A DNA stretch of 64,000 bases. Origin: Rubellimicrobium sp. CFH 75288 (lineage in GTDB: Bacteria > Pseudomonadota > Alphaproteobacteria > Rhodobacterales > Rhodobacteraceae). Shown here in pieces: positions 52,671-60,799 of this stretch (its first letter is position 1; every line of letters begins with the position of its first letter). The notes beneath the pieces were generated by a model. That model did not search any database and had not been told where the DNA came from. It saw only the letters and a program-made list of their open reading frames with translations. The stretch spans positions 124,001 through 188,000 of the forward strand of contig NZ_WYDP01000008.1 of the NCBI RefSeq assembly GCF_009904055.1. The letters are read 5' to 3'. Both the position numbers and the translations under genes were made by a program.

Positions 52671-53291
52671 CTGACCGGCCTGCGCGAGCGCCAGAAGGCG
52701 GACCGCCACCGCCGCATCCTGTCGGCCGCGGTCGCCCGCTTCCGGCGCGACGGGTTCCACGCCGCCCGGATGGAGGATCTCGCCGGCGACGCCGAGGTGT
52801 CGGTCGGCACGCTCTACAACTACTACGGCACCAAGGGCGATCTGCTCATGGCCACCGTCGCCATGGAGGTGGAGGAGGTCCTTGCCCGCGGCGAGGCGGT
52901 GATCGCCGATCCGCCCGATTCGGCCGAGGAGGCGCTGCTGCGCCTGACATGGACCTATTACGACCATTCGCTCGAATGGCTGTCCAAGGAGATGTGGCGC
53001 GCCGCCATCGCGCTGTCGGTGCAGGAACCGCATACCCCGAACGGCCGCCGCTACGCGGAACTGGACGCGCGGCTGGCCGGACAGGTGGGCCGCCTGCTCG
53101 CCCGCTTGCAGGAGCGCGGCCGCCTTCACCCTGCCCTGCCCCCCGCGGTCGTGGGGCAGGTGCTGTTCAACAACCTCAACGCCATGTTCATCGACTTCGT
53201 GCGCGACGACGCGATGGACCTCGACACGCTGAAGGCCCGCGTGGCCCGGCAGACCCGGCCCCTCGCCCGGATGATGGAGACCGTCCGATGA
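52671..53291 (+). CDS. TetR-family regulator with non-standard start
   Basis: From CTG at 52671 the frame encodes 206 aa: HTH domain at about 1-60 (RHRRILSAAVARFRRDGFHA, then GDAEVSVGTLYNYYGTKGDL) and a helical ligand domain. There is no in-frame ATG, GTG or TTG between the upstream stop and the HTH; the first in-frame ATG (52770) would remove half of the HTH. GGAGG at 52659-52663 lies 7 bases before the CTG. An out-of-frame ATG at 52666 gives only Met-Pro-stop. The stop overlaps the ureohydrolase start (ATGA). CTG initiation or a one-base frameshift are the two options. Confidence 0.8.
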   Translation: MTGLRERQKADRHRRILSAAVARFRRDGFHAARMEDLAGDAEVSVGTLYNYYGTKGDLLMATVAMEVEEVLARGEAVIADPPDSAEEALLRLTWTYYDHSLEWLSKEMWRAAIALSVQEPHTPNGRRYAELDARLAGQVGRLLARLQERGRLHPALPPAVVGQVLFNNLNAMFIDFVRDDAMDLDTLKARVARQTRPLARMMETVR

Positions 53292-54268
53292 CCTGCTTCA
53301 ACCAGCCGCTCGGCGGCAACGACATGCCCCGCTTCGGCGGCCCCGCCACCTTCATGCGCCTGCCCGCCCAGGCGACGGCGGAGGGTCTCGATGCCTGCTT
53401 CGTGGGCATTCCCATGGACATCGGCACCTCCAACCGCCCCGGCACCCGTCTGGGGCCCCGCGCCATCCGGGACGAATCGCGCATGATCCGGCCCTTCAAC
53501 ATGGCCACCGGCGCCGCGCCCTTCGAACATCTCCAGGTGGCCGACATCGGCGACGTCGCCATCAACACCTTCGACCTCAAGAAAAGCTGCGAGATCATCA
53601 CCGCCGCCTTCGCGGAGATCCTGTCGCACCGGGCGATCCCGCTGACCATGGGGGGCGACCACACGCTCACCTGGCCGGTGCTCCGCGCCATCCGCGACCG
53701 GCACGGCCCCGTCGCCCTTGTCCATGTGGACGCCCATGCCGACATCAACGACACGATGTTCGGCGAGCGCGAGGCCCACGGCACCCCCTTCCGCCGCGCC
53801 TGGGAGGACGGCTGCCTGCTGAACGACCGCGTGGTGCAGATCGGCCTGCGCGGGTCTGGCTACGCGCCCGGCGACTTCGCCTGGGGGCGCGAGCGGGGCT
53901 GGAGCGTCGTGACGGCCGAGGAGATCGCGGGCCGCGACCTCCGCCGCCTCATGGAACAGGTGCGCGCGCTGATCGGCGACGCGCCCTGCTACCTCTCCTT
54001 CGACATCGACAGCCTTTCCCCCGGCCTCGCCCCCGGCACCGGCACGCAGGAGATCGGCGGACTCGCGGACTGGCAGGCGCTCCAGATCGTGCGCGGGCTC
54101 GCGGGCGTGAACCTCGTGGGATGCGACCTCGTGGAGGTGTCGCCCCCCTTCGACACGACGGGGACGACCGCGCTGACGGCTGCCAACCTCCTCTACGAGA
54201 TGCTCTGCATCCTGCCCGGCGTGCCGCAGAACCCCCCTGCCCCGCTTCACGACTTCGATCTGGGCTGA
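53288..54268 (+). CDS. Ureohydrolase, guanidinobutyrase/agmatinase-like
   Basis: This 326-aa manganese enzyme of the arginase family splits urea from a guanidino compound. Metal ligands are all present: His125 (MGGDHTLTWP), Asp148, His150 and Asp152 (HVDAHADIND), Asp239 and Asp241 (LSFDIDSLSPGLAPGTGTQE). The N-terminus FNQPLGGNDMPRFGGPATFM resembles GbuA/GpuA-type guanidino-acid hydrolases more than biosynthetic SpeB. It is coupled to the TetR gene and divergent from the polyamine-type importer, suggesting uptake and catabolism of one guanidino compound. Confidence 0.92.
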   Translation: MTCFNQPLGGNDMPRFGGPATFMRLPAQATAEGLDACFVGIPMDIGTSNRPGTRLGPRAIRDESRMIRPFNMATGAAPFEHLQVADIGDVAINTFDLKKSCEIITAAFAEILSHRAIPLTMGGDHTLTWPVLRAIRDRHGPVALVHVDAHADINDTMFGEREAHGTPFRRAWEDGCLLNDRVVQIGLRGSGYAPGDFAWGRERGWSVVTAEEIAGRDLRRLMEQVRALIGDAPCYLSFDIDSLSPGLAPGTGTQEIGGLADWQALQIVRGLAGVNLVGCDLVEVSPPFDTTGTTALTAANLLYEMLCILPGVPQNPPAPLHDFDLG

Positions 54269-54357
54269 GGGGTCGTTTACCGCATCTTAAGGATTGTGTG
54301 GCATGAAGGGACCAGCGGCGCCGAATCGGGCCGCCCGGCGGGATGGGCTCCGCCGGC

Positions 54358-54681
54358 TCAATAGCAGATGGATGTGGTCGCCACGGGGACCAGGGACCAC
54401 ACGGCCGCCACCAGGGCCACCACGGCCAGCGTGACGCTGACGAAGCGCATCGTCGGCTCGGGCGACGCCCAGCGCTCGGCCCTCAGCATGGCCAGCATCG
54501 CGACCTGCACCGCGATGACCAGCAGCCAGGCCCCGACCAGCGCCATGCGCGCCACGGTCAGGCCCTCCACCTCCGCCTCGAACCAGTGGCGCGAGCAGAT
54601 GAAGCCCTGAAGCCCGTAGACCGCGCTGAACGCCGCGAGCCAGAACGTCATGGGGACGGAGATGCGCAGGATCTCGGTCAT
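54358..54681 (-). CDS. Small membrane subunit of the atypical oxidase
   Basis: This 107-aa protein has three hydrophobic helices (VPMTFWLAAFSAVYGLQGFI; LVGAWLLVIAVQVAMLAML; LAVVALVAAVWSLVPV). Its start overlaps the fused subunit I-III stop (ATGA). Position and topology fit the fourth gene of coxMNOP-like clusters. No metal ligands are evident. Confidence 0.7.
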   Translation of the reverse strand: MTEILRISVPMTFWLAAFSAVYGLQGFICSRHWFEAEVEGLTVARMALVGAWLLVIAVQVAMLAMLRAERWASPEPTMRFVSVTLAVVALVAAVWSLVPVATTSICY

Positions 54682-57161
54682 GCGAACGCTCCCGGCAACC
54701 AGGCCGCACCCAGCCCGATGGCGGCCACGACCAGCAGATAATCGGCCCAGATCTGGCCGACCCGGACGGGCCCCCGCCGGCGCGGCCCCAGAAAGCCCAG
54801 CCAGCCGCGGGCTGCCAGAAACAGCGCCATCAGGACCGCCAGCGCGGCATGGAGCAGGACATAGCCCGCGATGACCCACAGGGTGGCATCATAGGCATGC
54901 GCCGTGAAGTCGGGCCGCGCCACCATGACCGAGATGGCCGCCGCACCCACCGCGCCCGCCCCCAGCGCCGCCAGGATCAGCCAGCCGATGGCCGACCCTC
55001 CCTGTTCCAGGGCCCGGGCCGCCAGCCGGAACGCGGCCACGGCCACGAGCCCCCCGACCGCGGCCAGCACGGCGGCGACGGGATCGGGCGCCAGATAGGA
55101 GGGCGGCGGCCAGTTGGGCGCGACGGTCCACAGGAAGGCATAGCCGAACAGGAGCGAGCCGAACAGCGTCGCATCGGCCAGGAGCAGGAACACCGATCCC
55201 CACCAGCCCGGCGGGTCCTCCGCTTCCTCCGCCGGAATGAGCGAGACCCCCCGCCCCACATCCATCGGCCCGCGATCCCGGTCCGCGCCCGTGGTCCAGA
55301 CCCACCGCACCCCGAGCGCCACGATACCCAGGATCGAGAGCGGGATCAGCCAGTAGGCTTTGAGCAGCATCCCGAGGAAGATGCCCCCGGTCACCGCCGA
55401 CAGCGCAAAGGGCAGCGCCGAGTTGTCCGGAAAGGTCACCAGATAGGCGGGCCGCCCCGACGCCGTCTCGACGCACAGCGTCTCCCGTCTTCCTCGCGAC
55501 GGATCGCCCAGGAAGCCCTCGCCCTTGGCGAGTCCGACGCCGAGCCTCGGCTCCTTCAGAAGCGGGTCACGCTCCGAGACGGAGGGCAGGCTGGCAAAGG
55601 TATAGGCCGGCGGCGGCGTGGGCATCGCCCATTCGAGCGTCCCGGCTCCCCAGGGATTGCGGACCCCGCGCGTGGCCACCACCGCGTTCACGATGATGTC
55701 CACCAGGACCAGGCCGAAGCCGATCGTCGCCACGAACCCGCCGATGGAGGAGATGAGGTTGACGAGCTCCCAGCCCTGCCCCGAGTCGAAGGTATAGATC
55801 CGCCGCCGCATTCCCAGCAGGCCGACCCAGTGCAGGGCGAGGAACGTGACGTGGAAGCCCAGGAAGATCAGCCAGAACGCCGCCTCGCCCAGCTTGAAGA
55901 AGCGCTTGCGACCCGTCACGTGCGGCAGCCAGTAGTAGAGCGCGGCCATCATCGGGAACACGAAGCCCCCGACCAGCACGTAGTGCAGATGCGCCACGAT
56001 GAAGTAGGTGTCATGGACCTGCGCATCGAACGGCACGATCGCGACCATCACCCCGGTCAGCCCGCCGATGACGAAGGTGACGAAGAAGCCCAGGATCCAC
56101 AGCATCGGCAGCCGCAACTGGGGCTGGCCCTTCCACAGGGTTCCGATCCAGGCGAAGACCTGCACCGCCGTGGGCACCGCCACCAGCGTGGAGGCCGCCG
56201 AGAAGAAGGCCACGCCCATGTGCGGGATGCCGGTGACGTACATGTGGTGCACCCAGAGCCCGAAGCTCAGCACCCCCAGCGCGATCGCCGCCGCGACAAC
56301 CCAGCCGTAGCCGAGCAGCGTCGTGCGTGCCATGACCGGCAGGATGGTGGAGATGACGCCCGCAGCCGGAAGGAAGATGATGTAGACCTCGGGATGCCCG
56401 AACAGCCAGAACAGGTGCTGCCAGAGCAGCGAATCGCCACCGTGCTCCACTTGGAAGAACGGCATCCCGAACGCCCGCTCGAGTTCCAAGAGGATCGAGC
56501 CGAGGATGAGCGGCGGAAACCCGGTCAGGATCATCACCACGGTGACGAGCAGATACCAGGCCAGGACCGGCATCCGGGTCAGCGACATGCCGGGCGCCCG
56601 GTAGCGCAGCACGGTGACGGTGATCTCCACGGCGGCCGCGATCGCCGAGATCTCGACGAAGGTGATCCCGAGCAGCCAGAAGTCCGAGTTGATGCCGGGC
56701 TGGCCCAGCGTGGAGGAGAGCGGCGGATAGAGGAACCATCCGCTGTCCGGCGCGATCCCCACCAGCAGCGAGAAGAGCAGCATCGAGCCGCCGAAGACAT
56801 AGCACCAGTAGCCGAAGGCGGTGAGCCGGGGATAGGCCAGGTCGCGCGTCCCCAGGAGCTTGGGCAGCAGGTAGATCGCCACGCCCTCGATCAGCGGGAT
56901 GGCGAACAGGAACATCATGATCGTGCCATGCATGGTGAAGATCTGGTTGTAGATCTCCGGCCCCACGAAGGCCGAGCGCGGCGTGGCGAGCTGCGCCCGG
57001 ATCAGCATGGCGAGGATGCCGCCCACCAGGAAGAAGAACACCGACGTCACGATGAACATCCGGCCGACATCGTTGTGGTTCACGGTCGTGAACCAGCCCC
57101 GGAAGCCGGGGTCGGACGCCCAGATGCGGGACAGCGCCCGGTGGCGGCGCAGCGCGTTCAT
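54678..57161 (-). CDS. Heme-copper oxidase, fused subunit I-III, atypical
   Basis: This 827-aa protein is a fusion. Residues 1-560 are subunit I, with low-spin heme ligands His78 and His393, CuB ligands His256 (FGHPEVY, with Glu258 and Tyr260), His305 and His306, and high-spin heme His391. Residues about 585-827 are a subunit III-like domain with seven helices. The K-channel lysine of A-type oxidases (PTGIK) is replaced by Gln334 (VPTAVQVFAW), and the Asn after the D-channel Asp (PRMNN) is replaced (PRLTAFGYW). The catalytic core is intact, so oxygen reduction is likely. It overlaps the genes on both sides by ATGA. Confidence 0.9.
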   Translation of the reverse strand: MNALRRHRALSRIWASDPGFRGWFTTVNHNDVGRMFIVTSVFFFLVGGILAMLIRAQLATPRSAFVGPEIYNQIFTMHGTIMMFLFAIPLIEGVAIYLLPKLLGTRDLAYPRLTAFGYWCYVFGGSMLLFSLLVGIAPDSGWFLYPPLSSTLGQPGINSDFWLLGITFVEISAIAAAVEITVTVLRYRAPGMSLTRMPVLAWYLLVTVVMILTGFPPLILGSILLELERAFGMPFFQVEHGGDSLLWQHLFWLFGHPEVYIIFLPAAGVISTILPVMARTTLLGYGWVVAAAIALGVLSFGLWVHHMYVTGIPHMGVAFFSAASTLVAVPTAVQVFAWIGTLWKGQPQLRLPMLWILGFFVTFVIGGLTGVMVAIVPFDAQVHDTYFIVAHLHYVLVGGFVFPMMAALYYWLPHVTGRKRFFKLGEAAFWLIFLGFHVTFLALHWVGLLGMRRRIYTFDSGQGWELVNLISSIGGFVATIGFGLVLVDIIVNAVVATRGVRNPWGAGTLEWAMPTPPPAYTFASLPSVSERDPLLKEPRLGVGLAKGEGFLGDPSRGRRETLCVETASGRPAYLVTFPDNSALPFALSAVTGGIFLGMLLKAYWLIPLSILGIVALGVRWVWTTGADRDRGPMDVGRGVSLIPAEEAEDPPGWWGSVFLLLADATLFGSLLFGYAFLWTVAPNWPPPSYLAPDPVAAVLAAVGGLVAVAAFRLAARALEQGGSAIGWLILAALGAGAVGAAAISVMVARPDFTAHAYDATLWVIAGYVLLHAALAVLMALFLAARGWLGFLGPRRRGPVRVGQIWADYLLVVAAIGLGAAWLPGAFA

Positions 57162-57862
57162 TCGTCCATCCCCTCGCCGTTCAGGAATGCCGTCCAGTCA
57201 GCGGCCGGATGGGCGACGACCAGGAAGCGGCGATTGCGATAGCCGGGCCCGCTGAACTCCGAACTCACGCCGTGATACTCGCCCGGCTCGTCGGCCTCGA
57301 TCCGCAGCACGTTGACGTGCCCCGGAATGGCGTCCAGCTTGCCGGCAAGCCTCGGCACCCAGAAGGCGTGAATCACGTCCGTGGTGGTGATCTCGACATC
57401 CACGGGGCGGCCTGCCGGGATATGGAGGACGTTCCACGTCTCGCGGCCGGGGGCGTCGGCATAGGTGAACCGCCAGGTCCACTGGCTCGCCTCGGCGCCG
57501 ACGGTCACCAGATCGGGATGGGGCTTGGGCGCAAGCCTCTCGCCCACGACAAGACCATAGGCCAGAAGGGCCGCAAGGACCGTCAGCGGAAAGGCAAGAC
57601 CAAGCCCCATGATCCAGAGGCGCTCCCGTCCCGAATCATGGGCAGGGCCTATCGGAGCACTCCGCTGCCGGAAGGCGGCCGCCAGAAGGATCATGACGAA
57701 CAGGAAGATCAGCGTGGAGCCGACCAGGAGGACCCACCACATGACGGCCACCACCGCCGCGGCCGGACCGGCGGGATGCACGGTGCTCAGCGTGTCCACG
57801 CAACCGGCCAGGACGACCGGCGTTATCCCCAGCAGGACAAGGAGGCGAACCCGATGCCGCAG
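57158..57862 (-). CDS. Oxidase subunit II lipoprotein without CuA ligands
   Basis: This product of about 234 aa has a lipobox (VVLAGC) and two membrane helices (about 35-60 and 80-105), followed by a cupredoxin domain. The CuA loop CSELCG...H...M of cytochrome c oxidases reads SSEFSGPGYRNRRF here, so both Cys, the His and the Met are missing, although the first His is kept (DVIHAFWVP). The loop is close to that of quinol oxidase CyoA. No ATG, GTG or TTG exists in frame before the lipobox; the start given is a CTG (57862) and is uncertain. It would overlap the divergent DUF2231 gene by 9 bp. Confidence 0.8.
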   Translation of the reverse strand: MRHRVRLLVLLGITPVVLAGCVDTLSTVHPAGPAAAVVAVMWWVLLVGSTLIFLFVMILLAAAFRQRSAPIGPAHDSGRERLWIMGLGLAFPLTVLAALLAYGLVVGERLAPKPHPDLVTVGAEASQWTWRFTYADAPGRETWNVLHIPAGRPVDVEITTTDVIHAFWVPRLAGKLDAIPGHVNVLRIEADEPGEYHGVSSEFSGPGYRNRRFLVVAHPAADWTAFLNGEGMDE

Positions 57863-58372
57863 CAGATGGTGCAGGAGCAGGACGAGACCCTGATCGACCC
57901 GATCAGCGAAGACCCCGCCCGCGAGGACACGGAGTCCAAGGTGGCGATCTGGGGGCACCCGATCCATGCCATGAGCGTGGCCTTTCCCGTGGCACTGACC
58001 TTCTGCGTCTTCGGTGCCGATGCGCTCTACTGGTGGACCGGCGATCCGTTCTGGGCGCGCGCTGGCGTATGGGCGGCGGGCACGGCCTTCCTGTTCGGTC
58101 TGGCCGCAGGCGTGTCCGGCACGGTCGAGCTGCTCTGGGTGCCCGGCATCCGTGCCCATGCCGCCTCCTGGACGCACTTCGCCATTGCGGTCGTTCTGCT
58201 GGCCGTGCTCGGTCTCAACTGGGGCTGGCGGCTGGGCGGCTACGAGACCGCGGTCCTGCCCTGGGGCATCCTGATCTCGGCCTTCAGCGTGATCATGGTC
58301 ATCGCGACGGGATGGCATGGCGGCAAGCTCGTCTTCGACTATCGCCTGGGGACATCGAAGGGCAGTGCCTGA
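57854..58372 (+). CDS. DUF2231 membrane protein
   Basis: This 172-aa protein has an acidic N-terminus (about 1-35), then HPIHAMSVAFPVALTFCVFG, the conserved His-containing first helix of DUF2231, and three more helices. DUF2231 proteins often accompany oxidases and copper proteins. An ideal AAGGAGG lies before the ATG at 57854. It is transcribed opposite to the oxidase genes on both sides and its 3' end overlaps the CopD-like gene by 34 bp. Confidence 0.88.
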   Translation: MPQQMVQEQDETLIDPISEDPAREDTESKVAIWGHPIHAMSVAFPVALTFCVFGADALYWWTGDPFWARAGVWAAGTAFLFGLAAGVSGTVELLWVPGIRAHAASWTHFAIAVVLLAVLGLNWGWRLGGYETAVLPWGILISAFSVIMVIATGWHGGKLVFDYRLGTSKGSA

Positions 58373-58863
58373 CCCCTCGGCTCCGACAGCCAGGCCGGCA
58401 TCGGCACGTCCTCGATCACCGGCTTGGCCAGGACAAAGAACAGGATGCCGATGATCGGCACCATGAGGATGAAGGACGGCAGCACCGGAGATGGCGGCTC
58501 GTGCCGCCCCTTCACCTCGGCCACGTGAACGAGGATGTAGCCCACCCAGGTGTGGAACGCGACCAGCCCCGCCACGAAGATCAGCTTGCCGAACATCCAG
58601 AGCGTGTAGAGTTCCCGCAGGAAGATCAGGGCGATGCCGGAGACCACCGCCACCGCCGCCGCCGGCGTGATGGCGAGCGTGTAGCCGTAATGGGTGGCGC
58701 GCCGGATCCGCGAATAGTCGGCCTGTCCGATGGCCGGGTCGTGCCGCGCCAGCATGAAGGGCAGCGCGAACAGTCCGCCGACCCAGACCGCCAGGGAGGC
58801 GATGTGGATGGCCTTGAAATGCGGAATGAGGGCGACGAGCCATTCCCCCAGCGTTGTCAGCAT
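58339..58863 (-). CDS. CopD-like membrane protein
   Basis: This 174-aa protein has four to five helices with conserved His (HFKAIHIASLAVWVGGLFAL; RRATHYGYTLAITP), the pattern of CopD/PcoD-type or small heme-membrane proteins found with oxidases. It overlaps the ctaG stop by 7 bp (ATGCTGA). A role in copper or heme supply to the oxidase is inferred from position. Confidence 0.82.
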   Translation of the reverse strand: MLTTLGEWLVALIPHFKAIHIASLAVWVGGLFALPFMLARHDPAIGQADYSRIRRATHYGYTLAITPAAAVAVVSGIALIFLRELYTLWMFGKLIFVAGLVAFHTWVGYILVHVAEVKGRHEPPSPVLPSFILMVPIIGILFFVLAKPVIEDVPMPAWLSEPRGQALPFDVPRR

Positions 58864-59564
58864 GCCGAACGCGCCTCCAGCTCCTGCCAGCGGTGACGGA
58901 CGGCCAAGCCCCCGAAGACGGCGAGGGGAATGCCGGCGGGCATCCACATGAGCAGGCCGCCGAGCTGCTGATCGGCGAGCGGCGAGAGGCCCCACATCAG
59001 GGGTGCGCTGACGTGGACCTCGTACAGGGCCTGCGGAGCGAAGGTCAGCACGGCGCCGAGCATCCCCATCTGAACAAAGGTTCCCGGGATCAGCAGCAGC
59101 GAGGAGCCTGAACCGGAGGCCAGCAGCGCCCGCCACATCAGCACCGAGGGGACGAGCAGCGTGAGCTGCATCGCCCAGTAGGCCGCCACGTTGGACAGGG
59201 CGAGGTCGTAGGCGGCGGGCCAGTGCCACAGCCAGAGCGCGGTTGCCGACACCACGAACCATGGCGAGGCGGACGCAGGACCCCTTGCCGGTCTGGCTAG
59301 CGCGATCAACGGCGCCGCGACCGCGATCAGGAGCACGTGATGAACCACACGGGCCGAGAACAGGGCCGAGGACAGCGCGCAGAGCGGCGAGACAAAGGCC
59401 ACGAGGAGCACGGCGATGGCCGCCACACCCGACCGGGACCGGCCGATCCACCAGGCCAAGAGAGCCAGCCCGACGAGAAGCACGGGATCAAGGTTCCATC
59501 GCAGCCAGATCCCCGCCGGATCAGGTGCGGGGCCGCAATAGATGCGATCGAGGAAATCGCCCAC
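58857..59564 (-). CDS. ctaG: Cytochrome oxidase assembly factor, caa3-type CtaG
   Basis: This 235-aa polytopic protein of the caa3_CtaG family has WLRWNLDPVLLVGLALLAWW, RVVHHVLLIAVAAPLIALA and the LADQQLGGLLMWMPAG motif near the C-terminus. It is needed for assembly of caa3-type oxidases in Bacillus, probably for CuB insertion. It heads the minus-strand oxidase group. It is not related to the Cox11-type CtaG of mitochondria. Confidence 0.88.
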   Translation of the reverse strand: MGDFLDRIYCGPAPDPAGIWLRWNLDPVLLVGLALLAWWIGRSRSGVAAIAVLLVAFVSPLCALSSALFSARVVHHVLLIAVAAPLIALARPARGPASASPWFVVSATALWLWHWPAAYDLALSNVAAYWAMQLTLLVPSVLMWRALLASGSGSSLLLIPGTFVQMGMLGAVLTFAPQALYEVHVSAPLMWGLSPLADQQLGGLLMWMPAGIPLAVFGGLAVRHRWQELEARSAC

Positions 59565-59714
59565 CGGTCCACCTCCGTCCCGCCGCTCTCCCGCGGCTTC
59601 TCGGGTCGAAGTCTAGTGCTTCTTCTCCAGACCGCCACCTCCTGCGCGGCTCCTCCGTCCTTTCTGCTGCCAGGCGTGGCACGAAACCGCGATCGCGCCG
59701 CGCGTTGCGGGGGC

Positions 59715-60641
59715 TCAGCGGCCGTCCTGCCGCGGGATGATGGCGCCGGGATGCATGACGATCCGGCGTGCCAGATCGTGGCCGGCCGTTGCGGCCTCGG
59801 GCACCGTGCGGCCGAGAAGGCGGGCAGCGAGATAGCCCGCGTTGAAGCCGTCCCCCGCGGCAGTCGTGTCCACCACCCGCTCGGCGGCCGGCCACTCCCC
59901 CGGCGGCAGCGCGCACCCGTCCCAGAGGATCGGGCCCCGCCCGCCGTCCTTGAGCGCCACCTCGCTTACGCCGCACCGCGACAGGCGCGCGAAGAGGTCC
60001 GGCGGTTCCTCCCCCGGATGCAGCCGGGCCTCGTCGTCGCGCGACGGCAGGGCGATGCCGGCGACGGCCCAAGCGGCGGCGAAGGCGGCACGGGCGGCCT
60101 CGCGGCTGTCCCACAGATGGGGGCGGTAGTTGCTGTCGAAGGCGACCCGCCCGCCGGCCGCCCGGATCTCCGCGCACCAGCGCAGGAGCCGCGTCCGGGC
60201 CGGGGCGGGCAGGATCGCCAGCGTGATCCCGGAGAAATAGACGAGATCGAACCGCCCCGCCCGATCCAGATCGAGGCCACCCGGCTCCAGCATGGCCCGC
60301 GCCGCCGATTCGCTGCGCCAGTAGTGGAAGCTGCGTTCCCCGCGCTCGTCGAGGCTGATCGCGTAGATGCCCGGCAGCCGCCTGTCCAGCCGGGCGAGCA
60401 GGGATGCGTCCAGCCCCTCCTCCTCCATGACATGCTCCATGTGGCGGGAGAAAGGATCCCGACCCACGGCCGAGAGAAACGCCACCTCCGCCCGGTCGCC
60501 CAGAAGGCGCTTGAGATACACGGCCGTGTTGAACACGTCCCCCGCCACGCCGAGCCTGATCGTTCCGGCGAGGGGGTCATGCCCCGAGAGTTCGATCATC
60601 GCTTCGCCGATGCAGGCCACGCGCAACGCGGTCGGTGTCAT
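59715..60641 (-). CDS. PfkB-family sugar kinase, 2-keto-3-deoxygluconate kinase-like
   Basis: This 308-aa kinase begins RVACIGEAMIELSG and has the substrate pattern VYLKRLLGDRAEVAFLSAVG, YAISLDERGERSFHYWRSES and the PfkB active site DTTAAGDGFNAGYLAARL with catalytic Asp (anion hole AAGD instead of GAGD). These features match KdgK, which phosphorylates 2-keto-3-deoxygluconate in Entner-Doudoroff-type sugar acid breakdown. It stands alone: 150 bp from ctaG and divergent from the Mfd-family gene. Confidence 0.85.
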   Translation of the reverse strand: MTPTALRVACIGEAMIELSGHDPLAGTIRLGVAGDVFNTAVYLKRLLGDRAEVAFLSAVGRDPFSRHMEHVMEEEGLDASLLARLDRRLPGIYAISLDERGERSFHYWRSESAARAMLEPGGLDLDRAGRFDLVYFSGITLAILPAPARTRLLRWCAEIRAAGGRVAFDSNYRPHLWDSREAARAAFAAAWAVAGIALPSRDDEARLHPGEEPPDLFARLSRCGVSEVALKDGGRGPILWDGCALPPGEWPAAERVVDTTAAGDGFNAGYLAARLLGRTVPEAATAGHDLARRIVMHPGAIIPRQDGR

Positions 60642-60799
60642 GGCGGCTCCCTCCGTGTGCAGCCTTCCGCCACCTGCAGCCAGACAGACGGGCGGCGCAA
60701 CCCCTCGGCCGCGGTCGGACCTGCCGGCGCATACCGCGGGCCGCGCGGGAACCGCCTCGGGCCGGAGCCGTTTGGCCGGGCCTTCATGGAGAGGTCACG

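Noticed and set aside
59842-59900. PfkB anion-hole motif AAGD in the sugar kinase as a sign of inactivity
   Set aside because: The catalytic Asp and the rest of the motif are kept, and Ala for Gly at this place is tolerated in the family.
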